Below the pieces are notes generated by a model. The model made no database searches. It was not told where the DNA came from and was given only the letters and a program-made list of their open reading frames with translations. The translations under genes and the position numbers were made by a program. Of a stretch of DNA of 64,000 bases, positions 10,493 through 21,360 are shown in pieces (the first letter of the stretch is position 1; the number at the start of each line of letters is the position of its first letter). Source of the DNA: Cryptomeria japonica (taxonomy: Eukaryota; Streptophyta; Pinopsida; Cupressales; Cupressaceae); the NCBI RefSeq assembly GCF_030272615.1, contig NC_081409.1:614404755-614468754 (forward strand), in the 5' to 3' direction.

Positions 10493-11350
10493 ATGGCAAC
10501 TGGAGGTGTTATCTTTAAGAAGGAGAGTCTGAGATTGGATTGAAGTAACTATGCTATATGGAAGAACTGGATGGAGGTGCACTTGAGATTGCTAGAAGAT
10601 TACAAAGGATTCCTATTTTGTTCCTCAAAATGGACTGGTTACTACTATTGAGATCAAGGATACTGAAAATAACATTAGAGATAAGGAAACCTTGCTGAGT
10701 GCTCTGATTGATTTTGAGATGAATACTATAATGGGACTTCATACTACACATGAGATCTGGGAGAATCTTGAGACCTTGTATGAAGGAGATAAACAAGTCA
10801 AAGTTGCTAAGTTGCAGAGCTTGAAAGGGAAGTATGAGATGTTGAAGATGGGAGAAGATGAGAACATAAACTCCTTTATGGCTAAGGTGAATGAACTTGT
10901 CCTAGGTATCAAATGTGTTGGTGGAACCCTTGAAGAATATGAAATTATTACTAAGGTGTTGAGATCATTTCTTCCTACTTATAAACATAAGGTAGCTTCT
11001 ATTGATGAGATCTGGAGTGTGACTACTGTGACAAGAGATTTTGGTTGGTAAGATTGTTGCATTTGAACTGAGTGAGTTTGGTGAATCACATGGAAATTCT
11101 GAGACTACATTTAGAGCATCTGTATCCACAAAGAAGAAGTATGATCCTGATGAGTGTAGAATATCCAAATATGAAAGAGAGAGAAGAGATATTGAAGAGA
11201 AAGAAAGAGAATTGGATGAGCTTGAAGCAGTGATTGCCCAAAGATTTCCTAAGGGAGATGGTAAGTATGATTGAAAATTGCCTGTGAAATGTTTCTCTTG
11301 TAATAAGATAGGAAATTTTGCTTCTAGATGCCTAGAGAGAATGTCTAAAT
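10493..11350 (+). pseudogene. element A gag, broken
   Basis: ATG at 10493 in a good position after the primer site. The product has the copia gag (UBN2-type) signature: NYAIWKNWMEVHLR near the N-terminus, then LETLYEGD and KVAKLQSLKGKYEMLKM. It is interrupted by a stop near 10542, a frame change around 11.04 kb and a stop at 11272. The nucleocapsid zinc knuckle near 11288-11332 reads CFSCNKIGNFASRC, so the zinc-binding His of the CX2CX4HX4C motif is replaced by Asn. Cannot make a working capsid protein. Confidence 0.85.
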
Positions 11351-11516
11351 ATGATAGGCATGATAAATTTGATAAGCATGATAGAAATGATAGATATGAG
11401 AAGCATGAGAAGTATGATAAGCCTTACAAGTTTAACAAAAGTATAAGCATCTGAAGAACTGTTATTATGTTGCTGGTGAAGGTGTTACAGATGAAGAATC
11501 AGAAGGAGATGAAAGT

Positions 11517-11942
11517 GTGTTTATTGCTATTAAGGAAGATGGACCGGTACCTGTTGATTCCAACAGTTGCACTATTGGGGAGAAAGCTTTAGCTACTAAA
11601 GTTGAACAAAAAGAGGAATGGATGATCACCAATAGTTGTTCACATCATATGACTAATGATAAAAGAAAATTTGTGAGTATGGAAAAGTATGATGGTGGAA
11701 TAGTAAGATTCGAAGATGACAAAGCCTGTGTGATCCATGGTAGAGGTTCTATTTCCTTTAATGGTAAGTATAACACTAATGATGTCTTATATGTTGAAGG
11801 TCTGAAGAATAATCTTTTAATTGTTGGATAGAAGGTTGACAAAGGTTATGATTTGCAATTAGAGAATGGAAAATGCAAGATCCTAAATGTCTCTAGGATA
11901 TAAATTGCATCGGGAACTAAGACTAAAGGTAATATCTTTCAT
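11517..11942 (+). pseudogene. element A protease, catalytic site lost
   Basis: The region that reads WVIDSGCSHHMT in E reads MITNSCSHHMTND here, so the catalytic Asp-Ser-Gly is changed. Downstream RFEDDKACVIHGRGSISF and LYVEGLKNNLL are typical copia protease-region sequence. A TAG at 11829 replaces a Gln codon (VGQ in relatives) and a TAA follows near 11899. Confidence 0.85.
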
Positions 11943-13055
11943 TTGAATGCTGGTGAGAAAATTTGTTTGATTGCTCAGATTAATGAAAGTTGGTTGTGGA
12001 ATAAGAGAATGTGTCATGTTAATTTTGATTCAATGATTAAGATCAGTTCTACTCAAGTTGTTAGAGATTTGCCTAAAATTGTTAAGCCTTATAATCTGGT
12101 ATGTAAGGAATGTCAAATGGGAAAGCAAACAATAATTTCTTTTAAGAGCAAGCAGTATTCATCTAATAGATTGCTAGATCTTGTGCATACTAACCTATGT
12201 GGACCTACAAGTATAAGAAGTGTGCAGGGTGACAAATATTTCATGTTATTGATTGATGATTATTCCAGTATGATGTGGGTTGCCTTTTTTAGGGAGAAAT
12301 CAGAAGCATTGGACAAATTCAAAATATTCAAAGAAAAGGTTGAGACTAAAACGGGATTGAAGGTGAAATGTCTAAGATTTGACAGAGGAGGAGAATTTTG
12401 CTCCGGTGAGTTTGATTCATTATATGAGAAGCATGGGATTAGAAGACACTTATTAGCTCCTAGAACCCCATAGTAGAATGGAGTTGTTGAAAGGAATAAT
12501 AGGACTATCTTGGATGCTGCAAGGACTATGCTAATTGGAGGGAATGTTCTAAAGATCTACTAGAGATAATTTATTAGCACTATCATTTACACATTCAACC
12601 AAGTAAATATAAGAGGTGATTCCAGTAAGACTCCTTATGAGCTATGGTTTGGTCATGTTCCTACTATGAGATATTTTAGATTTTTTGGAAGCAAGTGTTA
12701 TATCAAGAGAGATGAGAATATAGGAAAGATTGATGCAAGAAGTGATGAAGGAATTTTTTTTGGATATTCAACAGAGAGAAAAGCCTACCGGTGCTACAAT
12801 AAGAGACTGAGAAAGATAGTGGATAGTGCAAATGTGAAGTTTGATGAGAACTATGGAAAAGAGATTAGAGCATGCAGATATTATGATCAAGATGTTGTTT
12901 TAACACTAAATCAGACTAAAGAATTGAAGCAGAATGATTCGATAGAGGTTGTTAACCTAGATATTGCTGCTATCGATGGAGAGGTGCAGGAACCTATACA
13001 TCAGAATAATCAAAAGACTCAAAGGTATGTAAGATTGAATCATTCTAAAAATTAG
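11943..13055 (+). pseudogene. element A integrase, broken
   Basis: N-terminal HHCC zinc module (CHVNFD .. CKECQMGK) precedes the DDE core. The first Asp is replaced by Asn (HTNLCGP, usually HTDLCGP); the second is in RFDRGGEF; the Glu lies in VERNNRT. Two adjacent TAG codons (12471-12476) replace the Gln pair before NG..ERNNR, and further stops occur near 12560. The C-terminal part (12666-13055, FFGSKCYIKRDEN .. FFGYSTERKAYRCYN) is open. Confidence 0.88.
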
Positions 13056-13968
13056 ATCATTGGTGATAAAAATAAAGGTGTGATGACTAGAAGAAGGCTA
13101 GATTCTAAAGAGGTATGTTTGATTTCTAGAATTGAATTAGATTGAAAAGAATAACACATGGGAACTTGTGCCTAGACCTAAAGACAATAATGTGATTGGT
13201 ACTATATGGGTATTCAGGAATAAATTGAATGAAGCTGATGAAGTTGTCAGAATTAAATCAAGATTGTATGCAAATGATATTCACAAAAGGAAGGGATTGG
13301 TTATGAGGAGAATTTTTCTTCGGTAGCTAGACTTAAAGTTGTTAGACTATTGCTTGCACAGGCTGCTTATAAGGATTCCAAGGTATATCAGATGGATGTC
13401 AAGTTAACCTTTCTGAATGGTAATCTTGAAGAAGAATTCTACATTAAGCAACCTGATGGATTTTCATTATCAGATGATGGAGACATGGTATGTAAATTGA
13501 AGAAAGCTCTTTATGGATTGAAACAAGCTCCTAGAGCCTGGTATACTAGATTGGGTAAGTATTTGTTGAAATTGGGATTTAATAAAGGTACTGCTGATAG
13601 TAATCTATATTTCAAGATTGAGAATGATAATATTTTGATTGTTGCAGTTTTTGTTGATGACATTATCTTTGGAGGAAATGATAATGAGTATGAAGTTTGT
13701 CATTGATATGCAGAAAGAATTTGAGATGTCTATGATAGGAGAGATGAATGTTTTCTTAGGATTGCATATTTCAGAGACTAGAAAAGGTATTTTTATATCT
13801 CAAGCTAAATATGTGAAGGAATTGTTGAATAAGTTTGGGTTAGAAGATTCTAAACATGTTGGAACTCCTATGGTGACTAGCTACAAATTGTCTAAGAATG
13901 ATGAATCTTTGAAAGCTAATCTGACCTTGTACAACTCTATGGTTGGTGGACTGCTATACTTGAATTAG
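13056..13968 (+). pseudogene. element A reverse transcriptase, broken
   Basis: Starts with WELVPRPKDNNVIGTIW, then YQMDVKLTFLNGNLEEEFYIKQPDGF, ALYGLKQAPRAWY and the catalytic FVDDIIFGG near 13650. It changes frame near 13.33 and 13.69 kb and has TAG at 13053 and 13966 where relatives have Gln. Followed directly by the RNase H region. Confidence 0.9.
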
Positions 13969-14540
13969 ACTAGACCTAACATTATGCATGTTGTGTCCAT
14001 GGCTGCTAGATATCAAGTTGATCTAAAAGAGAGTCATGTCACTGTTGTAAAGAGGATATTTAGATACTTAAAAGAAACTATGTATTATGGTTTGTGGTAT
14101 CCGAGAAACGATGATTTCATGTTATGTGCTTAAACTAATGCTAACTAGGCTGGTGATATTGATGACTAGAAGAGTACCTCTAGTGGTGCATTATTTTTGG
14201 GTAAGAAATTGTTTTCTTGGGAAAGTAAGAAACAAGATTCATTTTCCCTATCTACTGCTGAAGCTAGATACATTTCTACTGCTAGTAACTGCACTCAAGT
14301 AGTTTGGATGAAACAAATGTTGAAGGATATCAAAGTTATCTATGATGAGCCTACTATCATATATTATGACAATTCTAGTGCTATTAATATGTCAAAGAAC
14401 CAAGTGCAACACTTAAAGACTAAACATGTATCAATCAAGTATCATTTCTTGAAAGAAAAAGTTAGTGAAGAGGAAGTGAAGCTAGAGTATGTGTCTAGGA
14501 AGGAACAAATTTATGATATTTTCACTAAGCCTTTGTATAT
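13969..14540 (+). pseudogene. element A RNase H, truncated
   Basis: YGLWYPRNDDFMLCA, STAEARYISTAS, YYDNSSAINMSKNQVQHLKTKHVSIKYHFLKEKV and finally IFTKPL identify the copia RNase H. TAG codons occur near 14145 (Trp in relatives) and 14166. Similarity ends just after FTKPL, where the sequence changes to a minus-strand LTR of element D. Confidence 0.88.
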
Positions 14541-14544
14541 CCCT

Positions 14545-15217
14545 GATTTTAGTCAGTTCAGTGCATATGCCTCATTTCATGCACTTGATGCACACCTCTT
14601 CTTCCTTATCTCACAAAACTATGATGCACGCAATACATGATAGGAGATAAGTTCCACTTACCAGTGGAGTGACACCTTGTCTACTGCATCCTGCAATGTA
14701 CTCATGTGACTTCTCTATTTGTGCAGCATATCTTCAAATAGGCACATGTGATCTAGTGTGGGCAAATTCATTGTCAGTCATATCTTCATATGGTGACTGC
14801 ATTCTTCATCTAGTGGGAGTCCTATTATTCTGCAACCTCACAGTATTCCGGTGACCTGTTCATTCTTCTCTTCTAGTGTTGATGTGATTCATGTAGCATT
14901 CTGCCTCTTCATCACAAACACCATCCAAGCATTCTTCTCATTGTCAACACTTCACTTGCTAGTTGACATACTCTTCTTGATGGTGATACAGTGTGTCGAT
15001 ACTGGTAAGCTTACCATTCCATCCACACAAGTTAGGCACAAACTTGTATACTGGTGACTCCAGTGATCATCTTCCTTACCTTACTGGTGTTCTGCAACAT
15101 AAGGTGATTTCCAAGATATCGCATTCTATATTCCTTCATGAACAGTGTTGCACATACATCTCTTCTACTGGTAGTCATTCCATACCAGTTTATATCAATG
15201 ACAACACAATGCCAACA
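14545..15217 (-). mobile_element. element D 3' LTR, partial
   Basis: Minus-strand start TGTTGG at 15217 lies next to a polypurine tract. 14896-15217 aligns without gaps to 34150-34471, the start of D's other LTR. 14545-14895 does not match the corresponding part of that LTR, so one of the two copies has been rearranged. The left end abuts A's RNase H with no LTR terminus, implying a deletion. Confidence 0.75.
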
Positions 15218-15230
15218 ATCTCCCCCTTTG
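15218..15230 (-). other. element D polypurine tract
   Basis: CAAAGGGGGAGAT on the minus strand, immediately before the TGTTGG LTR start; the same motif precedes the 3' LTRs of B, C and, slightly changed, E. Confidence 0.85.
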
Positions 15231-16693
15231 ACATTGATGTCAACTCATGTAGTATCTGACATACTACATAATTCTTCTCCCCCTTTCTCTAATCCATGGA
15301 TTCTCAACACATGTAGTATGTTGTATACTATAGAATCCTTCTCCCCCTTTGATAACAATAGAAAAGGGCACTGTCAGGATATCGTTCCTCCTTGTATTTA
15401 TCAATCACTGACAGAATTATTTCTCCCCTATTTCTTTATCGGATGTATCTCCTCCTTTGATACCAATTGTTACATTTTGTTACATCTTCTCAAGTCATAG
15501 AACTTGAGATGGAGGACTTCAACCATCAACTGACACCAATTGAGCATGCAAATTTTATACCATTTGTTAAACTACTCAATTGTAGAGGGATGTGTCAATG
15601 AGCACGACTCACTTGCTAATCAAATTGCATCACCTCCCATTTGATCCCAAATTTCTTCAGGAATCAAATGTGATTGTACTACCAATACAACCAGCCAAAT
15701 GACAAGTAGGAATCAAATGTGATTGTACTATGAATACAACCAATCAAATGATAGGTAGATGTGCCTTACAATGAAATTTTCCTAGGTATTCCTATTGTAA
15801 CTTTTCATCATCTATAGTTTTAAGCAGTTAGTACACTTCTCTTCCAAGTTCAAACATCCTGACTTTGCATCATAGCCACTTGAACTCCCTCTGATTCATT
15901 CATCTTAGGTCCTCACCTCCAATCAGGTCCAATATCAGGGGATTCAATCATATCCATGTACTAGTTGATTTGTGCAGGTGAGATCATCTAATGACCTTTC
16001 AGCTTCAATATTTCATCACAACTTATGACATGATCCTGGATGAACACAATGCCATACAATGTCATCATCAAGTCATAAATCTAATCAGTTAGCCCATAAA
16101 AATGTATGCTTGCATGGTCAGCCACTAGGCCAACATATATCATTTAGGTCGTTTCCAATATCACCTGAGACATGAACTCCACATTCCATGCTACCGGGGT
16201 TATTGCAATGATCTCCAACTTCATTGTCTTACATAACCTGCAAGTACCTATTAGCATTTATGCCAATAACATCCTGCACATACTGGTTCCCTATACCGAT
16301 CCACTATCACTATTGGAGCACCTTCTTGTGACTCCTGACATATTGTGTCACTCTATATCTGATTCCAATTATTATCTTGTCATACATTGATACAGTAGTA
16401 GTGATCCAGTCTTTCATACTGGCAACAACATGTTCTTCCATGTTGCCTTCATCACTGAGGGGGTGAATGATAAGTTTAGTGCATTACTCCCCCTAAGATC
16501 CTACATCTCCTTAGGCCTTAGGAGATATCACCTATGAAATGAGTGCACAATGTCATTCCATGGTCTTCTTCCTCCATACTCACTTGGTCTCATTCTTCTT
16601 CCCATTTTCAGGCTTGGGAGCAGGTCTTTCCTTCTCCTGCTAATGGGTCCTTCCATTTCCTAATTCTCCACCACAACCAGAAGTAGTGCTATA
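15231..16693 (-). other. element D 3' internal region
   Basis: Between D's polypurine tract and the H insertion. Several purine-tract-like motifs (AAAGGGGGAGAA on the minus strand near 15345, 15282) precede the real one. The part near 16440-16690 continues the gag frame on the minus strand (GCGGELGNGR .. KERPAPKPENGKKNE) with several stops. No pol domain is recognisable. Confidence 0.55.
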
Positions 16694-16698
16694 GTATG
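16694..16698. repeat. target-site duplication of H, left
   Basis: TAGTA before TGTCATGCCC; an identical TAGTA at 23231-23235 follows GGGCTCTACA. Confidence 0.65.
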
Positions 16699-17375
16699 TC
16701 ATGCCCAAACTTATGGGCACGAATGGAATAATTTATGTTTTTTTGACACACTTAATTATATGCAACCTATGCTTAATTAGATGTGACAACTTAACAAGTT
16801 GTTCCAAGTGGAATCTTAAATTATAATAAAACATTTTTCTAACGTGAGCGATGAATATAATGAAATTATCTAGAAGCCTTAGGTTTCTAAAACTACTAGA
16901 CGACAAAGTCAGGATATTCCTAACATAATAGATTTACGATAACCCCTATAATAAAACAGAACAAAATGATTTTTATAAGGACAATAATAAATTCACATCG
17001 AATGTCCCTTTTATTATAGTTGAAAATTATAATTCTTAATTTGATCGACTTCTACTAAATAGGCATTAATATAATTACTTGATTCAATAATAATTATTTA
17101 TCTCCTAACAAGTTTCCTCCATCCGTGATAATACATCCTTCATTTATAACCTGATTAAATCTTGCATCTATAAATTAATTACTAATATGATTTTAACGTA
17201 ATAATATTAATTAATTGAACAATTGAAAATTGAAGTGTCAAACGTTAAAATGTTAATTACTTTATTTAGTATAAGATTCCATCTAAGCTAAATGAGTTCG
17301 CAAGATCAAGGTCTTGGACTTATTTTCAAATATATATATAAGTCCACCCCGATATCCTCTTCCAAAGAAATTATT

Positions 17376-17380
17376 GTTAT
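17376..17380. repeat. target-site duplication of solo LTR, left
   Basis: GTTAT, repeated at 18439-18443 after the other end of the LTR. Confidence 0.8.
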
Positions 17381-18438
17381 TGTTAGGTCCCAGAGACAAC
17401 TAAGAGGGGGGGGGGGGGGGGTGAATCAGTTGTATAATAATTCAAACCAAAAACCAATTAACCAACTTAATACTTAATATTGGTAAACCAGTTGAGTATG
17501 CCGGTAGACAGTGTTAATAGTAAATTGCTATACTGGTAAAGATTAATGCATGAAACATAAACATAAGGTCATCCACAACACATAACACCAATATTTGTAT
17601 GTGGAAACCCTGTAAGGGGAAAAACCACAATGGGAAACCTTACCCATAATCAGATGATACTATTGTAGATAGTAAGTGTATATAAATGGGGTCTGCACAT
17701 GCAGAAAGGCCAACAACCTAGAGCTCACTACTCAATCGCAAAATGGGAGTCACACTGACTACAGTTGGATGGTTAAATCTAATAAGAATGTACTACACAA
17801 AATAGCATCTTCATATGCTGGATTCAGTACCAGTGTAATGCTGATATGCTTCTACAAAAACCTAGCTTCACCTTCAAATGATGTCTTTCTGTATACCTCT
17901 GATTAATCTCGCATATACCTTCTCACAATTCTTTTTCGCATTCCACATTTGATCCTACAAATAAGATGTTACATTTATACCATAACCTAAGACCAATTTT
18001 AGTAGGTTGGCTCTACAAGATATTATAATAAAAACATTTTACAAACAATATAATATCTGATGCAATAACTGATTAAACATGTCAACTTAATGCATTTACA
18101 ACAATAATAAATCATCTCCATAGCGTGCCATGCTGATTTGGAAAAGATAAACCAACCGGTGTAACCCTAGACCTATTTGTCAGTAAAAGCAAATATGCAA
18201 ATATGAATATACCAATAATTAAATCTTCAAAACAAAGTGTCCACACGATGTCTTTGACATTACCAAGTGTCTTCCATATCATTCCAACTATCGGTGATCA
18301 TTATATCTTGTCGGTGAACCATATACCAGTAATTGTGCAATAGTTACTTGCTTGCCGGTGAATGTTGCTGGATCTCCAAAGTGCTAGTGTTCCAGTAGGT
18401 GTTGACATCAATGACAAAACCATACCAAAATACCAATA
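17381..18438 (-). mobile_element. solo LTR (1,058 bp) nested in H
   Basis: Plus-strand left edge TGTTAGG, right edge ACCAATA (an altered CCAACA), flanked by GTTAT on both sides. Read on the minus strand it has the layout of the copia LTRs here: GTCATTGATGTCAACAC near the start, the GTTTTTCCCC..TTTCCAC module, and a long C-tract (17 C) before the end. Its end resembles E's LTR end. No internal region is attached, so it is a recombination-derived solo LTR. Confidence 0.85.
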
Positions 18439-18900
18439 GTTATCTCCTATGTTAATAAATAAATAAACTCATTTAAACAAAAGTCTCTAAACTAATTGAC
18501 AAGGGAAATTATTGATCTCCAATAACCTTTTAAATACTTAGGAACTAAATTAATTAGTCTTAGCACGAAGATTATTAAAAACCTATTATTCAATTTAACA
18601 ATAATAAAAATGTGCCTAACAATCCCGACTAAGGGCCAAATAAACCCATAGTGGAAATTGCTCTAGAGAATTTAATCTGGGATTGCCTAAATTTGGGTGA
18701 ACTAAAAATAATCCCCTAAGGCCAAAATAACTTACAAGGTCATTATAATTTCCTAAAAGATTAAACTCCAAAATAATTTTAAAATTTAAACCTCACATTC
18801 CAATATTTATATGCCTATATGTTTTATAAACATATATATAGTATGAACATAAAACAATAAATCTAATGTTATAGTATATGTTTATACATATATATAATTA

Positions 18901-18903
18901 TAC

Positions 18904-18966
<63 letters not shown>
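18901..18966. repeat. (TA)n(TG)n microsatellite
   Basis: TA run followed by a TG run, within H. Confidence 0.95.
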
Positions 18967-18969
<3 letters not shown>

Positions 18970-19080
18970 ACATATATATAACTAATACACATTTAACAAA
19001 TTATGAACCCTAAAATTAAAAACTATAAATAAAAGGAATTACCCTCACATTTTCTTTTATTCCTTTTATAATTTTGAAAT

Positions 19081-19105
19081 ACCCTAACCCAAACTGGGTT
19101 AGGGT
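19081..19105. repeat. telomere-like palindrome in H, second copy
   Basis: ACCCTAACCC, five bases, GGGTTAGGGT. Same arms as 80-105 with a different spacer; followed in both copies by GGGAGGAGGG a short distance on. Confidence 0.85.
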
Positions 19106-19123
19106 TTCATATTTTTTTTTTGT

Positions 19124-19440
19124 TGTAGGGAGGAGGGACCAAAGGCATGGCGGAGGGCTTTGTGTTGCAGGTAGCAACAGTGGGGCGGAGGTGTTTAGAG
19201 GAGCTCATGGGGGGAAGGCAACCCATAGGGACGCCCACAACCATGCCTGCGAGTCGTGGCCCACAAAGGCGGCCTTGGTCACTGCTGTGAGTCGCGACCC
19301 GTAGCCCGGCTGCGCCGTCGCTGTGGGGCGCCGCCCACAGGGGGGGTGAAGCCTCCCCGACTGTGGGTTGCAGCCCACAGTGGTGGCTGTAGCCGCCATT
19401 GGGGGTCACCACCCACAGCGCGAGGGGGGCAAGGCTCCCC
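19124..19440. other. GC-rich block in H
   Basis: A sharply bounded GC- and CpG-rich stretch in otherwise AT-rich DNA. It carries recurring CCCACA(G) and its complement, e.g. GACGCCCACAACC, GTGGCCCACAAAG, CCGCCCACAGGGG, GCAGCCCACAGTG and ACCACCCACAGCG, so it is partly a degenerate short repeat with local inverted repeats. Both strands are open for 60-100 codons, which is expected from base composition and is not evidence of a gene. Confidence 0.75.
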
Positions 19441-19598
19441 CATTCTACTTATTATTTTTTTTTTAAATAAATGAAATCTCCTTTTTTTTGTTGAGTTTTT
19501 ATATATATATAAATGTATTTTTCTATGGTTATAATATTTTCAACCAAACAGTTTCACAGACCGAGGATATTTTTAGATAAAATAGGTAGTCTTATATT

Positions 19599-19653
<55 letters not shown>

Positions 19654-20570
19654 TTAAGCAATCTATATTTTTTTTCTTAACCTTTTTAAATCATACAGAA
19701 ATTAATAAAATATTAACTGCATGGAAATAGGGGTAAATTTTCTTTTAGTTACTTTAAACAATCTGTTTATATTTTTTTTTTTGAACTTTTAAACAAATTA
19801 ATTAAAATATTCAGATTTAAATCAATGTATTTCTTTTTATTTTAAATACCTTGTTGCTAAAATTAGACATAGACTAATTAACTTTAGATTTATTTTCTGC
19901 AATAAATAAAAGGGAAATAACAAAATTTAATAAACTACATTCAGTAACTACATTAGTCTAGAATCATTTAAATTAACCTTAGAGATAGACATGTTAAATC
20001 TAATAAACCATGATTTGTATTTGGAAATAAATATTTAGGACTGATGCTTAATTTTCTCTTACTAACATGCAAGCTTTCTACTTTACTCATTTCCATTATT
20101 TCAATATGCATAAGGAGATAAAATGAACTTTTATTTTCAAAACTAACATGCATACAACAAATATTATTTCATTAACTATAGGAACTTAATCCAAGGATAA
20201 ACATATCATTTTTGCAACAAAATAATACTTAATAAAAATAATGCATTTTTTTAAAGTGTATTTAAAATACAATATAGCCAACAATACAAATGGGTGAGAT
20301 ACCCAACTAGCCTCTCATTTCTATTAAATAAGGACTTTAAATAAAATGAATGCATTTCTTTTTCAAAATAAATACAACATATAGTTCTCCCTTTATATTG
20401 CTGCAACTAAAATATGGTATTCCATTCCTTAATCTTTTTCTGCAAATCAAGTAAAAACCAGTAACTCCTAGCTTGTCTTTTTCTTTTCTTTCCAAGCAAT
20501 CCTGCAAATAAATCATAAGGTTTTGACCAGTGATAACTTTAAGAAACCCCCCCTCAAAGAAAGATATTAA
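19441..20570. other. H interior, AT-rich
   Basis: No gene seen. Contains a (CA)n microsatellite at about 19602-19651 and poly-T runs. Confidence 0.5.
19602..19651. repeat. (CA)n microsatellite
   Basis: About 25 CA units within H. Confidence 0.95.
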
Positions 20571-21360
20571 ATATTGGCGAATTTTTATTTATTTTGGATA
20601 AAGATAATATTTTTTATTGGCGAATCTTTCATTTTTTAAAAGAAAAATATTAATTTAATTAGCGAATTTTTTTACATCAAAATTTTTTGGTAGAAAATCT
20701 TGACGAATCTTAAAAAATAACACAATTATGCATTAATTACTATTGCAAATAATTTCATTTAAAAAAATAAATTCTTATAGAAAAGTAGATGCTTAAGGTG
20801 GAAATTATTAATGAGTTTAAAGGGTAAACACTACTTTATTTAGTTACAAGCATTAATTTAAATTAATCTAATAGCCCTCTTTGTATTTCGTCAGATAAAA
20901 TGTACTTAAAATTTGTAATACTCATGGGGCCCAAAATTGTTTTTATACCATTGAGGCCAACAATTGAAAGGAAACTCAACTCCCATGAGCATTACAACTT
21001 GTAGGTATAGTTTACCTCATGGAATGTAATGATGGTCATTAGATTATATTTTGAATCAGTGGTGGCAAATAAAAATTGTTGGTAGAACCCTAAAGTAGCT
21101 AATAACTATGATGTATTATTGGTGAATTAATTTATTTTTTTACAATAAATAATAAAATTTTGGCGAATCTGATCCAACCAAGTATCGAATATTTTGGCAA
21201 ATCTTTGAGTTCAAAAATTTAATAAAATAAATTCTCTCGCAATTTAAATTAAACTAAAGTAAAATTTTGTAAAAATGTGGTGATTTAGATTACCTTAAAA
21301 CTTGAACTATTAGCCAAATTTTGATTTCCAAATTTGAAAAAATAGCCAATTGGCGAATAT
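20571..21360 (+). repeat. dispersed TTGGCGAAT motif cluster
   Basis: TTGGCGAAT or close variants (TTAGCGAAT, TTGACGAAT, TTGGCAAAT) occur near 20575, 20618, 20660, 20699, 21164, 21195 and 21352, mostly followed by T-rich sequence. CpG is scarce around them, so the recurring core stands out. Confidence 0.6.

Noticed and set aside
19107-19412. Overlapping open frames on both strands as a host gene with a CpG island
   Set aside because: Open frames arise from high GC content. The block belongs to the H repeat, and the predicted proteins are repeat-derived with no domain.
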